NCBI GenBank assembly: GCA_025465465.1
Contig: JAODND010000008.1
Location: 1-45,360 of the forward strand
Origin: Frankiales bacterium
Lineage (GTDB): Bacteria; Actinomycetota; Actinomycetes; Mycobacteriales; SCTD01
Reading direction: 5' to 3'
DNA: 45,360 nt
The notes beneath the pieces were generated by a model. The model saw only the letters and a program-made list of their open reading frames with translations, was not told where the DNA came from and searched no databases. Below, one piece after another: positions 16,968-26,458 of the stretch (the stretch's first letter is position 1; each line of letters opens with the position of its first letter). A program made the position numbers and the translations under genes.

Positions 16968-17516
16968 CTAGCCGGCGTACACCTCGGCCTTGAGCCGGCC
17001 GACGAACGGCAGGTCGCGGTAGCGCTCGGCGTAGTCGAGCCCGTAGCCGACGACGAACGCGTTGGGGATGTCGAAGCCCGTGTAGCGGACCGGCACGTCG
17101 ACCTTGGCGGCATCGGGCTTGCGGAACAGCGCGCACACCTCGACGCTGGCCGGCCCGCGGGATCGCATGTTGCGGAGCAGCCAGTTCAGCGTGAGCCCGC
17201 TGTCGATGATGTCCTCCACGACGAGCACGTGCTTGTCGGTGATCTCCCGGTCGAGGTCCTTGAGGATGCGGACGACTCCGGACGACGAGGTGGAGGACCC
17301 GTACGACGACACGGCCATGAACTCCATCGACACCGGCGTCTCGAGCGCCCGGGCGAGGTCGGCCATGACCATGACCGCGCCCTTGAGCACGCCGACGAGC
17401 AGCAGCTCCTGCCCGCGGTAGTCCTCGTCGATGGCCTTGGCGAGCTCGCGCACCTTGTCCTGGATCTCCTGCTCGGAGTACAGGACTTCCTCGATCTCCG
17501 GGGGGATCGTCGTCAC
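16968..17516 (-). CDS. hpt: Hypoxanthine phosphoribosyltransferase
   Basis: Purine salvage enzyme that converts hypoxanthine or guanine plus PRPP to IMP or GMP. 182 residues of type I PRTase fold. It has [37 protein letters not shown] (flexible loop), the PRPP motif [14 protein letters not shown] and [20 protein letters not shown] (purine-binding region). The GTG overlaps the tilS stop (GTGA). The cluster tilS-hpt-ftsH is widely conserved in bacteria. Confidence 0.96.
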   Translation of the reverse strand: MTTIPPEIEEVLYSEQEIQDKVRELAKAIDEDYRGQELLLVGVLKGAVMVMADLARALETPVSMEFMAVSSYGSSTSSSGVVRILKDLDREITDKHVLVVEDIIDSGLTLNWLLRNMRSRGPASVEVCALFRKPDAAKVDVPVRYTGFDIPNAFVVGYGLDYAERYRDLPFVGRLKAEVYAG

Positions 17517-18376
17517 GGGGTGAAGGCTAGCCGTCCCCCGACGCGGCTCACGCGGCCTCCACCTGGGAGGGCTACCGGCCCCTGGCCGTGCCAGTCCTCG
17601 ACGAGCGCCCGGAGGGCCTCGACGTGCGCGCTGGTGACGGCACCGCCGCACTCCTGCTCGGCCCACAGCTTCAGGGCGCGCGACCGCAGAGCGCCGGGAA
17701 GAGCCAGCAGACCTGGTACGTCCGAGAGCGGCGCTGCCAGCGCATCCAGGGCGTCGGCGTCCTCGCGCAGCAGCCGCGCCGTCCGTGCCAGCCCCTCGAT
17801 CGGCAGCGCGTCGAGGAGCTGCCGGAACCGCACCCTGGAGAAGCCGGGGTCGTCGTTGTGCGGGTCGTCCCAGGGCGTCAGGCCCGCCTCGAGGCAGGCC
17901 GCCCGGGTCTGCTCACGGGTCAGGTCGAGAAACGGTCGCCGGTAGCGGCCGCGGACCGGCGCCATGCCGGCGAGGGCCCGGGCCCCTGAGCCGCGCAGGA
18001 TCCCGAGCAGGACGGTCTCGGCCTGGTCGTCGCGGGTGTGCCCCAGAAGGACGGTGCCCTCGACCTGGTCGAGCAGCGCATACCTCAGCTCCCGGGCGCC
18101 GGCCTCGCCCCGCGACGCCTGCCCGGTGCGGACGGTCGTAGTCAGCCCGAGGGACTCGCACTGCGAGGCCGCCTTGGTGGCGACCTCGTCGGATCCGGGT
18201 TGCAGCCCGTGGTCGACCACAACCGCTGCCGACCCCGGACGCTCGAAGGCCAGAGCGGCGGCCAGCGCGAGGGAGTCGGCGCCGCCGCTCACCGCGGCGG
18301 TGACCCGGTCGGTCCCCGCCAGCGCGCGACGCACGGCCAGCCGGGTGGCGGCGGTGGCGGGCGGCGGGCCGGTCAT
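17513..18376 (-). CDS. tilS: tRNA(Ile)-lysidine synthetase
   Basis: Modifies C34 of tRNA-Ile(CAU) to lysidine so that it reads AUA. 287 residues. The N-terminal PP-loop ATPase has [20 protein letters not shown] (SGGxDS) and [22 protein letters not shown], followed by [22 protein letters not shown] and [22 protein letters not shown], both typical. The C-terminal part is short, as in other actinobacteria. Its ATG overlaps the stop of the metalloprotease gene (ATGA), and its stop overlaps hpt. An upstream extension of the frame exists but overlaps the metalloprotease gene and is noncoding in character. Confidence 0.94.
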   Translation of the reverse strand: MTGPPPATAATRLAVRRALAGTDRVTAAVSGGADSLALAAALAFERPGSAAVVVDHGLQPGSDEVATKAASQCESLGLTTTVRTGQASRGEAGARELRYALLDQVEGTVLLGHTRDDQAETVLLGILRGSGARALAGMAPVRGRYRRPFLDLTREQTRAACLEAGLTPWDDPHNDDPGFSRVRFRQLLDALPIEGLARTARLLREDADALDALAAPLSDVPGLLALPGALRSRALKLWAEQECGGAVTSAHVEALRALVEDWHGQGPVALPGGGRVSRVGGRLAFTP

Positions 18377-19386
18377 GCCGTGCGCGTGATCCAGGCGTGC
18401 GGGTCGGTGATCTCGGACCGGGTCGGCAGCGTGGCCGGTGACGTCCAGATCCGGTTGAAGCCGGCCATGCCGAGCTCGGCGACGACCTGGCTCACGAAGA
18501 CGCGGCCCTGGGAGTACTGCAAGGCCTTGAGGTCGAGGCCGAGCAGCCTGCGCAGCAGCCGTTCGACCGGTCCGCCCTTGTCGCGGCGGCGCTGCTCGAA
18601 GCGGTCCCGGATGTGCTGCACCGTCGGGACGACCGCCGGACCGACCCCGTCCATGACGTGCTCCGCGTGCCCCTCGAGCAGCGACATGAACCCCGTCACG
18701 CGGTCCATGACCTCCCGCTGCTCGGGCGTCTGCATCAGTTCCACGAGCGAGCCGCCCTTGGGTCCGGACGCGAGCTGCCTGAGCCGTCCCCGCAAGGCCT
18801 CGGGGTCGTCGAGCTTGGAGGCCGTGATCAGGTTCTGGACCTCCGCGCGCACGTGCCCGTGCAGCCACGGGACGGCTGTGAACTGGGTGCGGTGCGTGAC
18901 CTCGTGCAGCGCCACCCAGAGCCGGAAGTCACGCGGGTCGACGCCCAGCTTGCGTTCGGCCTCGACGATGTTCGGCGCGACGAGCAGCAGCCGGCCCTCC
19001 TGCCCCTCGGGCTGGAAGGCTTCGTACTGCCCGAGCACCTTGCTCGAGAGCCAGGCCAGCAACGAGCCGACCTGGACCCCGGTGACCTTCGCGGTCGCCG
19101 CGACGGCGAGCCTGCTCTGCTTGCGGGTGAGCACCTCCGCGAGCGGTGCCAGCACGTTGTCGAAGCCCGCGGCATTGGCCTGCGCCCAGCCGGCCCGGTC
19201 GACCACGGTGGCGGGTCCGACCCTGCCCTGCAGGCCGGTGACCTCGCGGACGTGCGCCTCCGCCTCGTCGGTGAGGTCGCGCAGCATGACGACGGTGTCC
19301 GCCGCCTCCGTCAGCGACAGCGACGGCCCGGGTGGGGCGAGCCGCGCAGCGATCGTGGCGGCGAGCCCGGTGTCGACGACGCTCAT
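18373..19386 (-). CDS. Zinc-dependent metalloprotease (DUF2342 type)
   Basis: 337-residue member of the actinobacterial 'coenzyme F420 biosynthesis-associated / DUF2342' putative hydrolase family. LWVALHEVTHRTQF contains the HExxH zinc motif, and a second acidic helix is FMSLLEGHAEHVMDGV, which is likely to provide the third ligand. The rest is helical. No signal peptide or membrane span is evident, so it is probably cytoplasmic or exported by another route. It sits between dacB and tilS with 4-bp (tilS) and 9-bp (dacB) junctions. The physiological substrate is unknown. Confidence 0.88.
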   Translation of the reverse strand: MSVVDTGLAATIAARLAPPGPSLSLTEAADTVVMLRDLTDEAEAHVREVTGLQGRVGPATVVDRAGWAQANAAGFDNVLAPLAEVLTRKQSRLAVAATAKVTGVQVGSLLAWLSSKVLGQYEAFQPEGQEGRLLLVAPNIVEAERKLGVDPRDFRLWVALHEVTHRTQFTAVPWLHGHVRAEVQNLITASKLDDPEALRGRLRQLASGPKGGSLVELMQTPEQREVMDRVTGFMSLLEGHAEHVMDGVGPAVVPTVQHIRDRFEQRRRDKGGPVERLLRRLLGLDLKALQYSQGRVFVSQVVAELGMAGFNRIWTSPATLPTRSEITDPHAWITRTA

Positions 19387-19395
19387 CGCCCGACC

Positions 19396-20748
19396 CTACG
19401 CGCAACCACAGGAGGCCAGGACCGTCGCAACCCGGTCGAGGGCGGCCTCGGCGGCAAGGGTGCCGACGCTCGAAACCCGGTCTGCGGTGATGTCGAAGGC
19501 CAGCACCCCACCGGTGCGCGTGGTGACAAGACCGGCGAGCGCGCTCACTCCGTCGAGGGTGCCCGTCTTGGCACGGATCACGCCGGCCGCGGCCGACGTC
19601 GGGACCTGGCGGTAGCGCTTGCTCAGCGTCCCGTCGAAGCCCGCAACCGGCAACCCCGACAGCAGCGGCGCGTACGCCGGATCGCCGGCCGCCTTCGCGA
19701 GCAGCTGCGCGACAGCCAGCGGCGTGACCCGGTCGAGGGGGGACAACCCGCTCGCGTCGCGCAGCGCCAGGCCGTTGACGCCGAGCCGCTGCAGTGCAGC
19801 CCGGATGGCCACCGCGGCGCCGGCGAAGCTCGCCGGCTGATGAGCGGCCCGCGCGACCTGCCGCCCGAGCGCCTCCGCCAGGTCGTTGTCGCTGCGGGTG
19901 AGCATCGCCTCGACGAGCTCGGTGACGGGCGCCGAGTCAACGTGCGCGAGAACCTCCGCACCCGCGGCTGCTGTGCCCCGCACGACCGGGGTCTTCACGT
20001 GCAGCAGCGCCGCGAACTGGCGCCCGGCGGCAAGTGCGGGGTCCTGGCTGCGCGGGCCGGTCGGCGCCGAGCGGCCCTCGTCGACCTCGAGCGCGCTGAC
20101 GGGGGCGACGTTGCCCGTGGTCACATAGGAAGGCTTCCAGCCCGGCGCGAGCCGCGGCCCTGCATAGCGGGTGTCGTCCACGAGGACGCGGGTGACCCCG
20201 CTGAGGTGACGTGCGAGCTCGGCGAGGCTGGCCGTTCCCGGGTAGCCCGCCGTGGCGAAGCGACCGCCGAGGGTCGGGTCGCCGCCGCCCACGAGCACCA
20301 CGTCACCGGGGCCACTGCCCCGGACCACCTGGGTCCGCAGGCGCAGGTCGGGCGGCAGCACGGTCAACGCCGCCACGGCAGTCGCGATCTTGGCCGTCGA
20401 GGCCGGGGTCACCAGCCGGCGAGCACCTTGGTCCGCGACGGTGGAGCCGTCACCGCGGACGACTGCGATGCTCACCCGCCCGCCGAGCGCCGGGTCGGCC
20501 AGGGCCCGGGCGAGGGCGGTCCGGAGTCCGGTCGGGGTCACCGGGCCGCTGGTGGCGGCAGGCAGCAGCGGGGTCCGGGTGGGGACCGGCGTCGGGGAGG
20601 GCGAGCCGACCGGGCTGACCGGGCTGGCCCTCGAGGTCGTCAGCCAGACGGCACCCGCGCCGCCGCCCGCCAGGACGAGGACAGCGAGCAGGGCGAGCCA
20701 CCAGCGCCGCACCCTGCCTCCGTCCCTCGTGACAACTGACACAGCCAT
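19396..20748 (-). CDS. dacB: D-alanyl-D-alanine carboxypeptidase/endopeptidase (PBP4 family, S13)
   Basis: Cell-wall peptidoglycan hydrolase. 450 residues. A signal anchor [20 protein letters not shown] is at about residues 17-36, followed by a Pro/Ser/Thr-rich linker and the penicillin-binding domain. Active-site motifs are [14 protein letters not shown] (SxxK), [12 protein letters not shown] (SxN) and [16 protein letters not shown] (KTG). The [20 protein letters not shown] stretch before SxxK is typical of class C LMM PBPs. It begins 41 bp from the divergent ppa gene, so the two share a promoter region. It is upstream of the metalloprotease-tilS-hpt series. Confidence 0.94.
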   Translation of the reverse strand: MAVSVVTRDGGRVRRWWLALLAVLVLAGGGAGAVWLTTSRASPVSPVGSPSPTPVPTRTPLLPAATSGPVTPTGLRTALARALADPALGGRVSIAVVRGDGSTVADQGARRLVTPASTAKIATAVAALTVLPPDLRLRTQVVRGSGPGDVVLVGGGDPTLGGRFATAGYPGTASLAELARHLSGVTRVLVDDTRYAGPRLAPGWKPSYVTTGNVAPVSALEVDEGRSAPTGPRSQDPALAAGRQFAALLHVKTPVVRGTAAAGAEVLAHVDSAPVTELVEAMLTRSDNDLAEALGRQVARAAHQPASFAGAAVAIRAALQRLGVNGLALRDASGLSPLDRVTPLAVAQLLAKAAGDPAYAPLLSGLPVAGFDGTLSKRYRQVPTSAAAGVIRAKTGTLDGVSALAGLVTTRTGGVLAFDITADRVSSVGTLAAEAALDRVATVLASCGCA

Positions 20749-20789
20749 CCGGAGCAGTGCCCGGTCTGTGCGTACGGGACACTAGGAGC

Positions 20790-21314
20790 ATGGAGTTCGA
20801 CGTCACCATCGAGATCCCCAAGGGACAGCGCAACAAGTACGAGGTGGACCACGCGACAGGTCGGATCCGGCTGGACCGCATGCTGTTCACGAGCACGCGC
20901 TACCCGAGCGACTACGGGTTCGTGGAGGACACCCTCGGCGGTGACGGCGACCCGCTCGACGCGCTGGTGCTGCTCGATGAGCCGACGTTTCCCGGCTGCC
21001 TCATCCGCTGCCGCACCATCGGCATGTTCCGGATGACCGACGAGGCCGGCCCGGACGAGAAGCTGCTGTGCGTCCCGGTCGCCGACCCGCGCCAGTCGCA
21101 CCTGCAGGACATCTTCCACGTGCCGGAGTTCGACCGGCTCGAGATCCAGCACTTCTTCGAGGTCTACAAGGACCTGGAGCCCGGCAAGTCCGTCGAGGGC
21201 GCTGCGTGGGTCGGCCGCACCGAGGCAGAGGCTGAGGTCATCGCGTCGCAGAAGCGCTATCTCGACGACCCGCACGCCACAGCGCACAGCGGCGACCCGG
21301 ACCACCGGTCCTAG
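20790..21314 (+). CDS. ppa: Inorganic pyrophosphatase (soluble, family I)
   Basis: Hydrolyses cytosolic pyrophosphate, driving biosynthesis. 174 residues. It has the N-terminal [14 protein letters not shown] and the signature [22 protein letters not shown], which contains the metal-binding Asp cluster, then [19 protein letters not shown] and [15 protein letters not shown]. The start ATG follows AGGAGC. Its stop codon shares the palindromic CTAG with the stop of the convergent LLM gene. The genome also encodes a membrane pyrophosphatase (35942-38233). Confidence 0.97.
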   Translation: MEFDVTIEIPKGQRNKYEVDHATGRIRLDRMLFTSTRYPSDYGFVEDTLGGDGDPLDALVLLDEPTFPGCLIRCRTIGMFRMTDEAGPDEKLLCVPVADPRQSHLQDIFHVPEFDRLEIQHFFEVYKDLEPGKSVEGAAWVGRTEAEAEVIASQKRYLDDPHATAHSGDPDHRS

Positions 21315-22372
21315 AGCAGCGGCGCGACGTTCTCGCCGACGTTGTAGGCCTCCTCGAGGTGCGGCCAGCCTGACAGGATGGCCTCGCCGAAGCCGATCTC
21401 GCGGTACTCCGCGAGCCGCTCCGCGACCTGCTCGTAGGAGCCGACGAGCGCTGTCGACGCGCCCTCCCGCACCAGGCCTGCCCCGGCCCACAGGTTGGGG
21501 CTGATCACCAGGCTGTCCGCGGTGCCGCCGTGCAGCGCGGTCATGCGGGCCTGCCCGACGGAGTCCATCCGGGTGTACCTCGCTTGCGCGGCCGCGATCG
21601 CGCTCGGGTCCATCCCGTCGAGCAGCCGTTGCGCCTCGCGCCACGCCTCCTCCGCAGTGGCCCGCGCGATGACGTGCAGCCGGATCCCGAAGGAGAGCTC
21701 GCGCCCGTCGTCGGCCGCCAGCTTCTGCAGCCGCTCGACCCGCTCCCGCACCATCGCCGGCGGCTCCCCCCACGTCAGGTAGGTGTCGGCCCACCGGGCA
21801 GCCACGCGCTCAGCGGCGGGAGACGCACCGCCGAAGTACACCGGCGGCTTCGGCGCATCGAGGGTGAGACGAGCACCCTCCAGCTGCAGGTGTCGGCCGT
21901 GCAGGTCGAAGGGCTCGCGGGTGAACAGCCGGTCCAGCGCCTCGAGGTGCTCCGCGGTCCGTGCATAGCGGTCGTCGTGGTCGAGCTGGTCGCCGTACAT
22001 CCGTTGCTCGACAGGGTCGCCGCCAGTGACGACGTTGAGCATCAGCCGGTCGCCCGTCATGCGCTGGAAGGTCGCTGCCTGCTGGGCCAGCAGCGTCGGC
22101 GAGGCAAACCCCGGTCGGAAGGCGACGAGGAAGCGCAGCCTCGCCGTGTGCTGCGCGACGGACGCGCAGATCACCCACGGGTCCTCGCAGCCGATCCCGA
22201 CCGGCGTCAGGACCGCGTCGAAGCCGCTCGCCTCGGCGGCGCGCGCCACCTGCGTCAGGTAGTCGACGGACGGGGCTCGGGTGGCCGCGGCCGCCGTCCG
22301 TCCCTCGGTGACGGTGACAGCACCGACGTGCCGGGAGTCCCCTCCGGTCGGCAGAAACCAGTGCAGGCGCAT
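21311..22372 (-). CDS. LLM class flavin-dependent oxidoreductase (SsuD-like)
   Basis: 353-residue bacterial luciferase-like monooxygenase, close in pattern to the alkanesulfonate monooxygenase SsuD. It has [70 protein letters not shown] and [17 protein letters not shown]. Such enzymes use FMNH2 and O2 to release sulfite from organosulfonates, but related proteins act on sulfones or nitriloacetate. No ssuABC transporter or flavin reductase is next to it, so the substrate is uncertain. An AT-rich dyad immediately precedes its ATG. It is preceded by a VOC protein on the same strand. Confidence 0.9.
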   Translation of the reverse strand: MRLHWFLPTGGDSRHVGAVTVTEGRTAAAATRAPSVDYLTQVARAAEASGFDAVLTPVGIGCEDPWVICASVAQHTARLRFLVAFRPGFASPTLLAQQAATFQRMTGDRLMLNVVTGGDPVEQRMYGDQLDHDDRYARTAEHLEALDRLFTREPFDLHGRHLQLEGARLTLDAPKPPVYFGGASPAAERVAARWADTYLTWGEPPAMVRERVERLQKLAADDGRELSFGIRLHVIARATAEEAWREAQRLLDGMDPSAIAAAQARYTRMDSVGQARMTALHGGTADSLVISPNLWAGAGLVREGASTALVGSYEQVAERLAEYREIGFGEAILSGWPHLEEAYNVGENVAPLL

Positions 22373-22375
22373 CCG

Positions 22376-22403
22376 CCCATAGTAAACCGATAGGTTCTAT
22401 GGG
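22376..22403. promoter_or_regulatory. Operator-like dyad before the LLM gene
   Basis: CCCATAG and CTATGGG flank AACC-GATA-GGTT, a nested inverted repeat of 7 plus 4 bp with a 2-nt offset. It ends 3 bp before the ATG of the flavin monooxygenase and is AT-richer than the region. In DNA it could bind a repressor; in RNA it would mask the ribosome binding site. The regulator is not identified. Confidence 0.5.
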
Positions 22404-22406
22404 TAA

Positions 22407-22877
22407 CTAGACCACCTGAGAGCCGTACATCACACCCAGCGGCTCGGCGATCAGCTCGAGGCGCGCGCCGTCGGGATCACGGAAGTAGCAGCTCGTGCCG
22501 CTCTCGAGGTGCACCTCGACGCCGGCGTCACGCAGACGCGCGACGGCCGCCTCCCAGTTGTCGCGGCTGATGCTGATCGCCAGGTGGTGCAGGCCGCCCA
22601 GCACCTCGGCATAGGGCCCGAGGTCGAGCCCTGGGAAGTCGAAGAACGCCAAGGCGTTCCCGTTGCCGATGTCGAAGAAGAAGTGCGTCGACCCTGGGTA
22701 GTCGCGGTTCTCCATCACCTCGGTCAGCGGGAACCCGAGGACCCCTTGGTAGAAGGCGACGGTCTGCTCCACATCACTCGACAGCAGGGCTGTGTGGTGC
22801 AGCCCGCGTGCGGTGCTCGGCGGGTGCTGCGGGTCCAGGAACCTGTCGGCGAGGGCCTTGCGCGCGGTGGCGTCCAT
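22407..22877 (-). CDS. VOC family protein (glyoxalase/dioxygenase superfamily)
   Basis: About 156 residues made of two beta-alpha-beta-beta-beta units. The first begins GLHHTALLSSDVEQTVAFYQGVLGF and the second begins GGLHHLAISISRDNWEAAVARL, ending CYFRDPDGARLELIAEP. The likely metal ligands are the His in each LHH segment and the Glu of ARLELIAE. This plan is shared by glyoxalase I, fosfomycin resistance proteins and extradiol dioxygenases, so the reaction is unknown. ATG 22877 (MDATARKALADRFL) was chosen; another ATG lies 15 bp upstream. It is probably co-transcribed with the LLM gene, although the dyad lies in the 34-bp gap. Confidence 0.8.
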   Translation of the reverse strand: MDATARKALADRFLDPQHPPSTARGLHHTALLSSDVEQTVAFYQGVLGFPLTEVMENRDYPGSTHFFFDIGNGNALAFFDFPGLDLGPYAEVLGGLHHLAISISRDNWEAAVARLRDAGVEVHLESGTSCYFRDPDGARLELIAEPLGVMYGSQVV

Positions 22878-22900
22878 CCCGACAGCATGCACCGGGCAAG

Positions 22901-22938
22901 ACGAAGCCCCCGCCCGTAGGACAGGGCGGGGGCTTCGT
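22901..22938 (-). terminator. Strong hairpin terminator
   Basis: A perfect 15-bp inverted repeat (ACGAAGCCCCCGCCC and its complement) surrounds an 8-nt loop. It stands 11 bp after the stop of the small membrane protein gene and ahead of the VOC gene. It has no U-tract, but the length and GC content make termination very likely. Confidence 0.85.
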
Positions 22939-22949
22939 GATCGGGTCTG

Positions 22950-23273
22950 TCAGGCGGCGCGCAGGGCAGGCGCGACCTCGACGGGGGCGTCACCGGTGCG
23001 GTGGCTGATGGCGAGTACGAGGGATCGGACGAACTCGCCGCCACCGACGAGGGCGAGCCCGGTCATGACCGGGTGCATCCAGGTCTCGCGGAAGTCCTGG
23101 CCGAAGCTCGTGAACACCGAGTAGTCGAGTGCCCAGGCGAAGCCGCAGGCGAGACCGACACTGATCGTGCGGGTGATGGCCTTGGGGGCCTTGACGGGAA
23201 GCAGCTCGTCGATGACCTGCATGACGACGGTGAGGCCGAGTGCAAGGCCGAGGAAGACGACGAAGGCGTACAT
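22950..23273 (-). CDS. Small integral membrane protein, unknown function
   Basis: 107 residues. Hydrophobic segments are at about 2-22 (YAFVVFLGLALGLTVVMQVI), 37-55 (ISVGLACGFAWALDYSVF) and 70-90 (VMTGLALVGGGEFVRSLVL), so two or three membrane spans with a short polar tail are expected. I do not recognise a family. AAAGGACC lies 8 bp upstream of the ATG as a ribosome binding site. A hairpin upstream (after the GGDEF-EAL gene) and a strong terminator downstream suggest a single-gene transcript. Confidence 0.7.
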   Translation of the reverse strand: MYAFVVFLGLALGLTVVMQVIDELLPVKAPKAITRTISVGLACGFAWALDYSVFTSFGQDFRETWMHPVMTGLALVGGGEFVRSLVLAISHRTGDAPVEVAPALRAA

Positions 23274-23311
23274 GGCGACCGGTCCTTTCCGGAGAAGATC
23301 CGGCGATGTCG

Positions 23312-23330
23312 GCCGGGCGCTCTGCCCGGC
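23312..23330 (-). terminator. Hairpin after the GGDEF-EAL gene
   Basis: GCCGGGC and GCCCGGC form a perfect 7-bp stem with a 5-nt loop, 32 bp beyond the stop of the GGDEF-EAL gene. It probably ends that transcript; it could also be part of the leader of the small membrane protein gene. Confidence 0.5.
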
Positions 23331-23362
23331 TCACCTCGTTGGACTCAGCCGGTCGCGGTTGG

Positions 23363-25699
23363 TTACAGGCGGCGCGAGAGGACCCGCACGTAGGCCGGTG
23401 CCAGCGCCGGGGGCAGCCACTCCGCAGCGGTCCCCCTCAGCACGATCTCGCGCAGCTCCGCGAGCGGCACGGGCCGGCTGAACAGGTAGCCCTGTCCGAG
23501 CTCGCAACCCATCTCGCACAGGAACTCCAGCTGCTCTTGGGTCTCGATGCCCTCCGCGACGAGCTGCAGGTCGAGGACGGACGCCATCGACACCAGGGAG
23601 GCGAGCAGCAGCCGTGCACGAGGTGAGTCGACTGCTTCCGACACGAAGCTGCGGTCGATCTTCATGATGTCGACCGGGAGCCGCTGGAGGTACTGAAGCG
23701 AGGAGTAGCCGGTGCCGAAGTCGTCGACGGCCACCGAGACACCCCCTGCGGTGAGGGCATTCACGCTCGCCGCCACCGCGTCCAGGTTGGCCTCGAACGC
23801 CTGCTCGGTGATCTCGATGTTGAGCTGACCCGGGGCGAGACCGTGGCTCCGGACGTGGCCGAGCGCTCGAGAGGCGAACTCCAGGTCGAGGAGCTGTCCG
23901 GGCGACACGTTCACCCCTACCGAGAGCTGCCGCGGGGCGAGTGCCTGGACCTGCGCCAGGTCGCGCAACGCGGTCGTCAGGGCGAAGTCGCCCAGCAGTC
24001 CGATCGTCCCGGCCCGCTCGGCGAGCGGGATGAAGACGTCCGGAGGGACTGCCCCGAGCTCCGGGTGGGTCCAACGCAGCAGCGCCTCCATCCCGTGGAT
24101 CTGGCCACTACGGAGGCTGACGACGGGCTGGTAGGCCACCGAGAAGTGCGCGAGCTGCGGGTCGGACAGGGCTTCCTGGATCCGCAGCCGCCTGGCAGCC
24201 CGCGCGCGGCCGTCCGACGTGAGGACCTCGAGCGCGCTGGCGCAGCCTCTGCGGTCCTTGGCCTCGTACATCGCGACATCGGCACAGGCAAGGGCGATCG
24301 CGGCGGTCTCGCCCTCCTGCCCGTTGACGAGGCCCACGCTGGCCCGGACGGAGAAGGTCTGGCCACCCACGTGCACCGGCTCGTTGAAGGCGTCGAGCAG
24401 CCGACGGCCGAGCGCGGCCCCCTCGTCAGCGACCTGGCTGGCGACCACCGCGAACTCGTCACCGCCGAGACGCGCAACGACGTCGTCCTCGCGCAGTGCG
24501 GCGCGCAGCCGCGAGGCGACCTCCACCAGGACGGCATCACCCGTCTCGTGCCCATGGTTGTCGTTGATGAGCTTGAAGTCGTTGAGGTCGAGCAACGCCA
24601 CGGAGACGGGCCACTGCGCCGGGTCGGCCAGCGCCGCGACGAGCCGCTCCACGAGATCGGTGCGGTTGCCGAGGCCCGTGAGCGCGTCTCGGCGCACCTC
24701 GGCCTCGAGGTCCCGCTCGCGAGCACGCAGCTCCTGCACGAGCCGCTCCTTGTCGCGCGCCCCGCCGTACTGGCGGCCCATCAGGGCCAAGGCCACGCAC
24801 AGCGCCGGGAGTACCTGGGACTGCGGCATCCCGTTGCCGACCAGGATCATCCGCGAGGTCATGAACACGCAACCGAGCAGCGGGGCGAACGGGAGCGCGC
24901 CGGCGACGCTGCGGGAGGTGCGCTCGATCAGGGAGTCGCTCGTGGGCTCCGCCCTGCGGAGGCTGGCGGCGGCCAGCACCAGAAGCAGCATCCCCACCTC
25001 GTTGGCCAGCCCGGCCGGACTGCTCGGGCTCGCCAGCTGACCGTGGTCCGGGATCGCGAACAGCACGTCTCCGCAGGCGATCGCTGTGAGGCCGGCCAGG
25101 ATCCAGCCGACGAGCCGGCGCTGCGCTGGTTGGCAGTGGGCGTAGACGGTGAGCGCGGCAGCGATCACGAAGACGTCACCGATCGGGTTGGTCAGCAGCT
25201 GGGCCCGATGGGTGGCGGTGAGCTGCGCGTCGTCGAGCGCCTTCACGATGCCGAGGCCAAGCAGCAGGTACCAGAGCGACGACGCCGCGAGCAGACCGTC
25301 AGCCAAGGCTCGCAGCCGGAAGCCCCGCCGGCTCTCGGCGGACGGGAGGGAGAGCAGAGCACCGACGACGAACGGCATCCAGAGCATCGCCACGACGTCG
25401 GCCTGCCACACGGAGGTGGGCAGCTGGCCGGTCGTGAGATGCCACGCGAGGCGGAGCAGGGCGGACACGAGGCCGCTCGCCATGGCGAGGAGCATGAACA
25501 GCTGACAGCGGCGCAGTGGTCCTCCGCGCCGGACGCCGGCGATCAGGAACCCGGCCATGACGAGCTCGGTCGCGGTCTGGGCGGCGAGGGCGGCCCGGTC
25601 GGGATCTCGCACGAGAGACGGGAGGAGGACGGCGACCAGCCCGGCGAGCAGAAGCGCTGCGGTCGTGCGCAGCCCCCGTGGTGGCAGTGCCGTGGCCAT
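23363..25699 (-). CDS. Membrane-bound GGDEF-EAL cyclic di-GMP protein
   Basis: 778 residues. The first 310 or so hold eight to nine hydrophobic segments (for example LVMAGFLIAGV, LFMLLAMASGLVSALL, VGMLLLVLAAASL), an integral membrane sensor without an obvious named domain. A coiled linker (RDKERLVQELRARERDLEAEV) leads to the GGDEF domain with intact GGDEF at 412-416 and an RxxD inhibitory site (REDD) five residues before it. The EAL domain has EALLRW (538-540), NVSP, EITE, DDFGTGYSS, MKIDRSFV and VAEGIET, so all main catalytic residues are kept. Both synthesis and hydrolysis of c-di-GMP are therefore possible. It is divergent from an ECF sigma factor operon with 207 bp between them. Confidence 0.93.
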   Translation of the reverse strand: MATALPPRGLRTTAALLLAGLVAVLLPSLVRDPDRAALAAQTATELVMAGFLIAGVRRGGPLRRCQLFMLLAMASGLVSALLRLAWHLTTGQLPTSVWQADVVAMLWMPFVVGALLSLPSAESRRGFRLRALADGLLAASSLWYLLLGLGIVKALDDAQLTATHRAQLLTNPIGDVFVIAAALTVYAHCQPAQRRLVGWILAGLTAIACGDVLFAIPDHGQLASPSSPAGLANEVGMLLLVLAAASLRRAEPTSDSLIERTSRSVAGALPFAPLLGCVFMTSRMILVGNGMPQSQVLPALCVALALMGRQYGGARDKERLVQELRARERDLEAEVRRDALTGLGNRTDLVERLVAALADPAQWPVSVALLDLNDFKLINDNHGHETGDAVLVEVASRLRAALREDDVVARLGGDEFAVVASQVADEGAALGRRLLDAFNEPVHVGGQTFSVRASVGLVNGQEGETAAIALACADVAMYEAKDRRGCASALEVLTSDGRARAARRLRIQEALSDPQLAHFSVAYQPVVSLRSGQIHGMEALLRWTHPELGAVPPDVFIPLAERAGTIGLLGDFALTTALRDLAQVQALAPRQLSVGVNVSPGQLLDLEFASRALGHVRSHGLAPGQLNIEITEQAFEANLDAVAASVNALTAGGVSVAVDDFGTGYSSLQYLQRLPVDIMKIDRSFVSEAVDSPRARLLLASLVSMASVLDLQLVAEGIETQEQLEFLCEMGCELGQGYLFSRPVPLAELREIVLRGTAAEWLPPALAPAYVRVLSRRL

Positions 25700-25720
25700 G
25701 TCATCCCTTCGGGCCGTCCG

Positions 25721-25740
25721 TCGACCGGGTATCGACCGGG
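25721..25740. repeat. Direct 9-bp repeats in the GGDEF-EAL/sigma intergenic region
   Basis: TCGACCGGG occurs twice with 11-bp periodicity, 22-41 bp upstream of the GGDEF-EAL start. It is followed by a GGGAACCCGGG palindrome-like stretch. The spacing of one helical turn would suit a dimeric or tandem DNA-binding protein. The rest of the 207-bp region shows no clear promoter. Confidence 0.4.
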
Positions 25741-25906
25741 AACCCGGGTCACCTCAGCCCTGCCACGAAGATGGGCAGAACGGACCAGAGCGGTCTGACA
25801 CCCAAGGAGCATCTTCCTAGGCACTTGGGGCGAGACGGTCCGGAGCGGACAGATCGGACTGACCGCGTCCCCGGGCGAGCACCCGGAGGGGTGTAGGTCT
25901 AAGGGC

Positions 25907-26458
25907 ATGCAGGTCGACCCCGCCCTCGTCCGCGCCGTCCAGCGCGGTGAGAAGGGCGCGATGGATGACCTGATCCGCGGCACCTACACCGACGTCTACG
26001 CGCTGAGCCGCAGGCTGCTCGGTGATCCGTCGGACGCCGCCGACGCGACCCAGGAGGTCTACGTCCGGGTCGTGAAGTCGGTGCTCGGATTCCGGGGCGA
26101 GGCAGCCTTCGGCACCTGGCTGCACCGGGTCACCGTCAACGTCTGCATGACGATGCTCCGCACGCGGGGCGACGCCCGGGCTCGGGGTCAGAGCGCCGGC
26201 ATGGTGGACGCGGTCTTCGACGAGATCGAGTCACAGGACAGGTCCCCGGAGGACCGGGTCGCCGACGCCGATCTGGCCCGACGCACCGCGCGCGCCCTGA
26301 CCCAGCTCCCGGACGACGCGCGCGAGGTCGTGGTGCTCCGGGACGTGCAGGGCTTGTCGACCAAGGAGACCGCCGAGCTGCTCGGCGTCAGCGAGGGAGC
26401 CGTGAAGGTCCGGCTGCACCGGGCCCACGCGAGGTTGAGGGAGCTGGTCGGAGCATGA
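25907..26458 (+). CDS. ECF-type RNA polymerase sigma factor
   Basis: 183 residues. Sigma region 2 runs from about 18 to 90 (LSRRLLGDPSDAADATQEVYVRVVKS, FGTWLHRVTVNVCMTMLR), and region 4 spans about 125-180 (LPDDAREVVVLRDVQGLSTKETAELLGVSEGAVKVRLHRA) with the helix-turn-helix. The linker between is acidic. The next gene, overlapping by 4 bp, encodes a zinc-finger anti-sigma factor, so this is a membrane-regulated ECF pair. A GGDEF-EAL gene is divergent, making it a candidate target. The ATG follows a weak AAGGG. Confidence 0.93.
   Translation: MQVDPALVRAVQRGEKGAMDDLIRGTYTDVYALSRRLLGDPSDAADATQEVYVRVVKSVLGFRGEAAFGTWLHRVTVNVCMTMLRTRGDARARGQSAGMVDAVFDEIESQDRSPEDRVADADLARRTARALTQLPDDAREVVVLRDVQGLSTKETAELLGVSEGAVKVRLHRAHARLRELVGA

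Noticed and set aside
23274..23362. Possible c-di-GMP riboswitch between the GGDEF-EAL gene and the small membrane protein
   Set aside because: Two small hairpins are present, but the conserved core of known c-di-GMP aptamers was not found, so only a terminator-like hairpin was reported.
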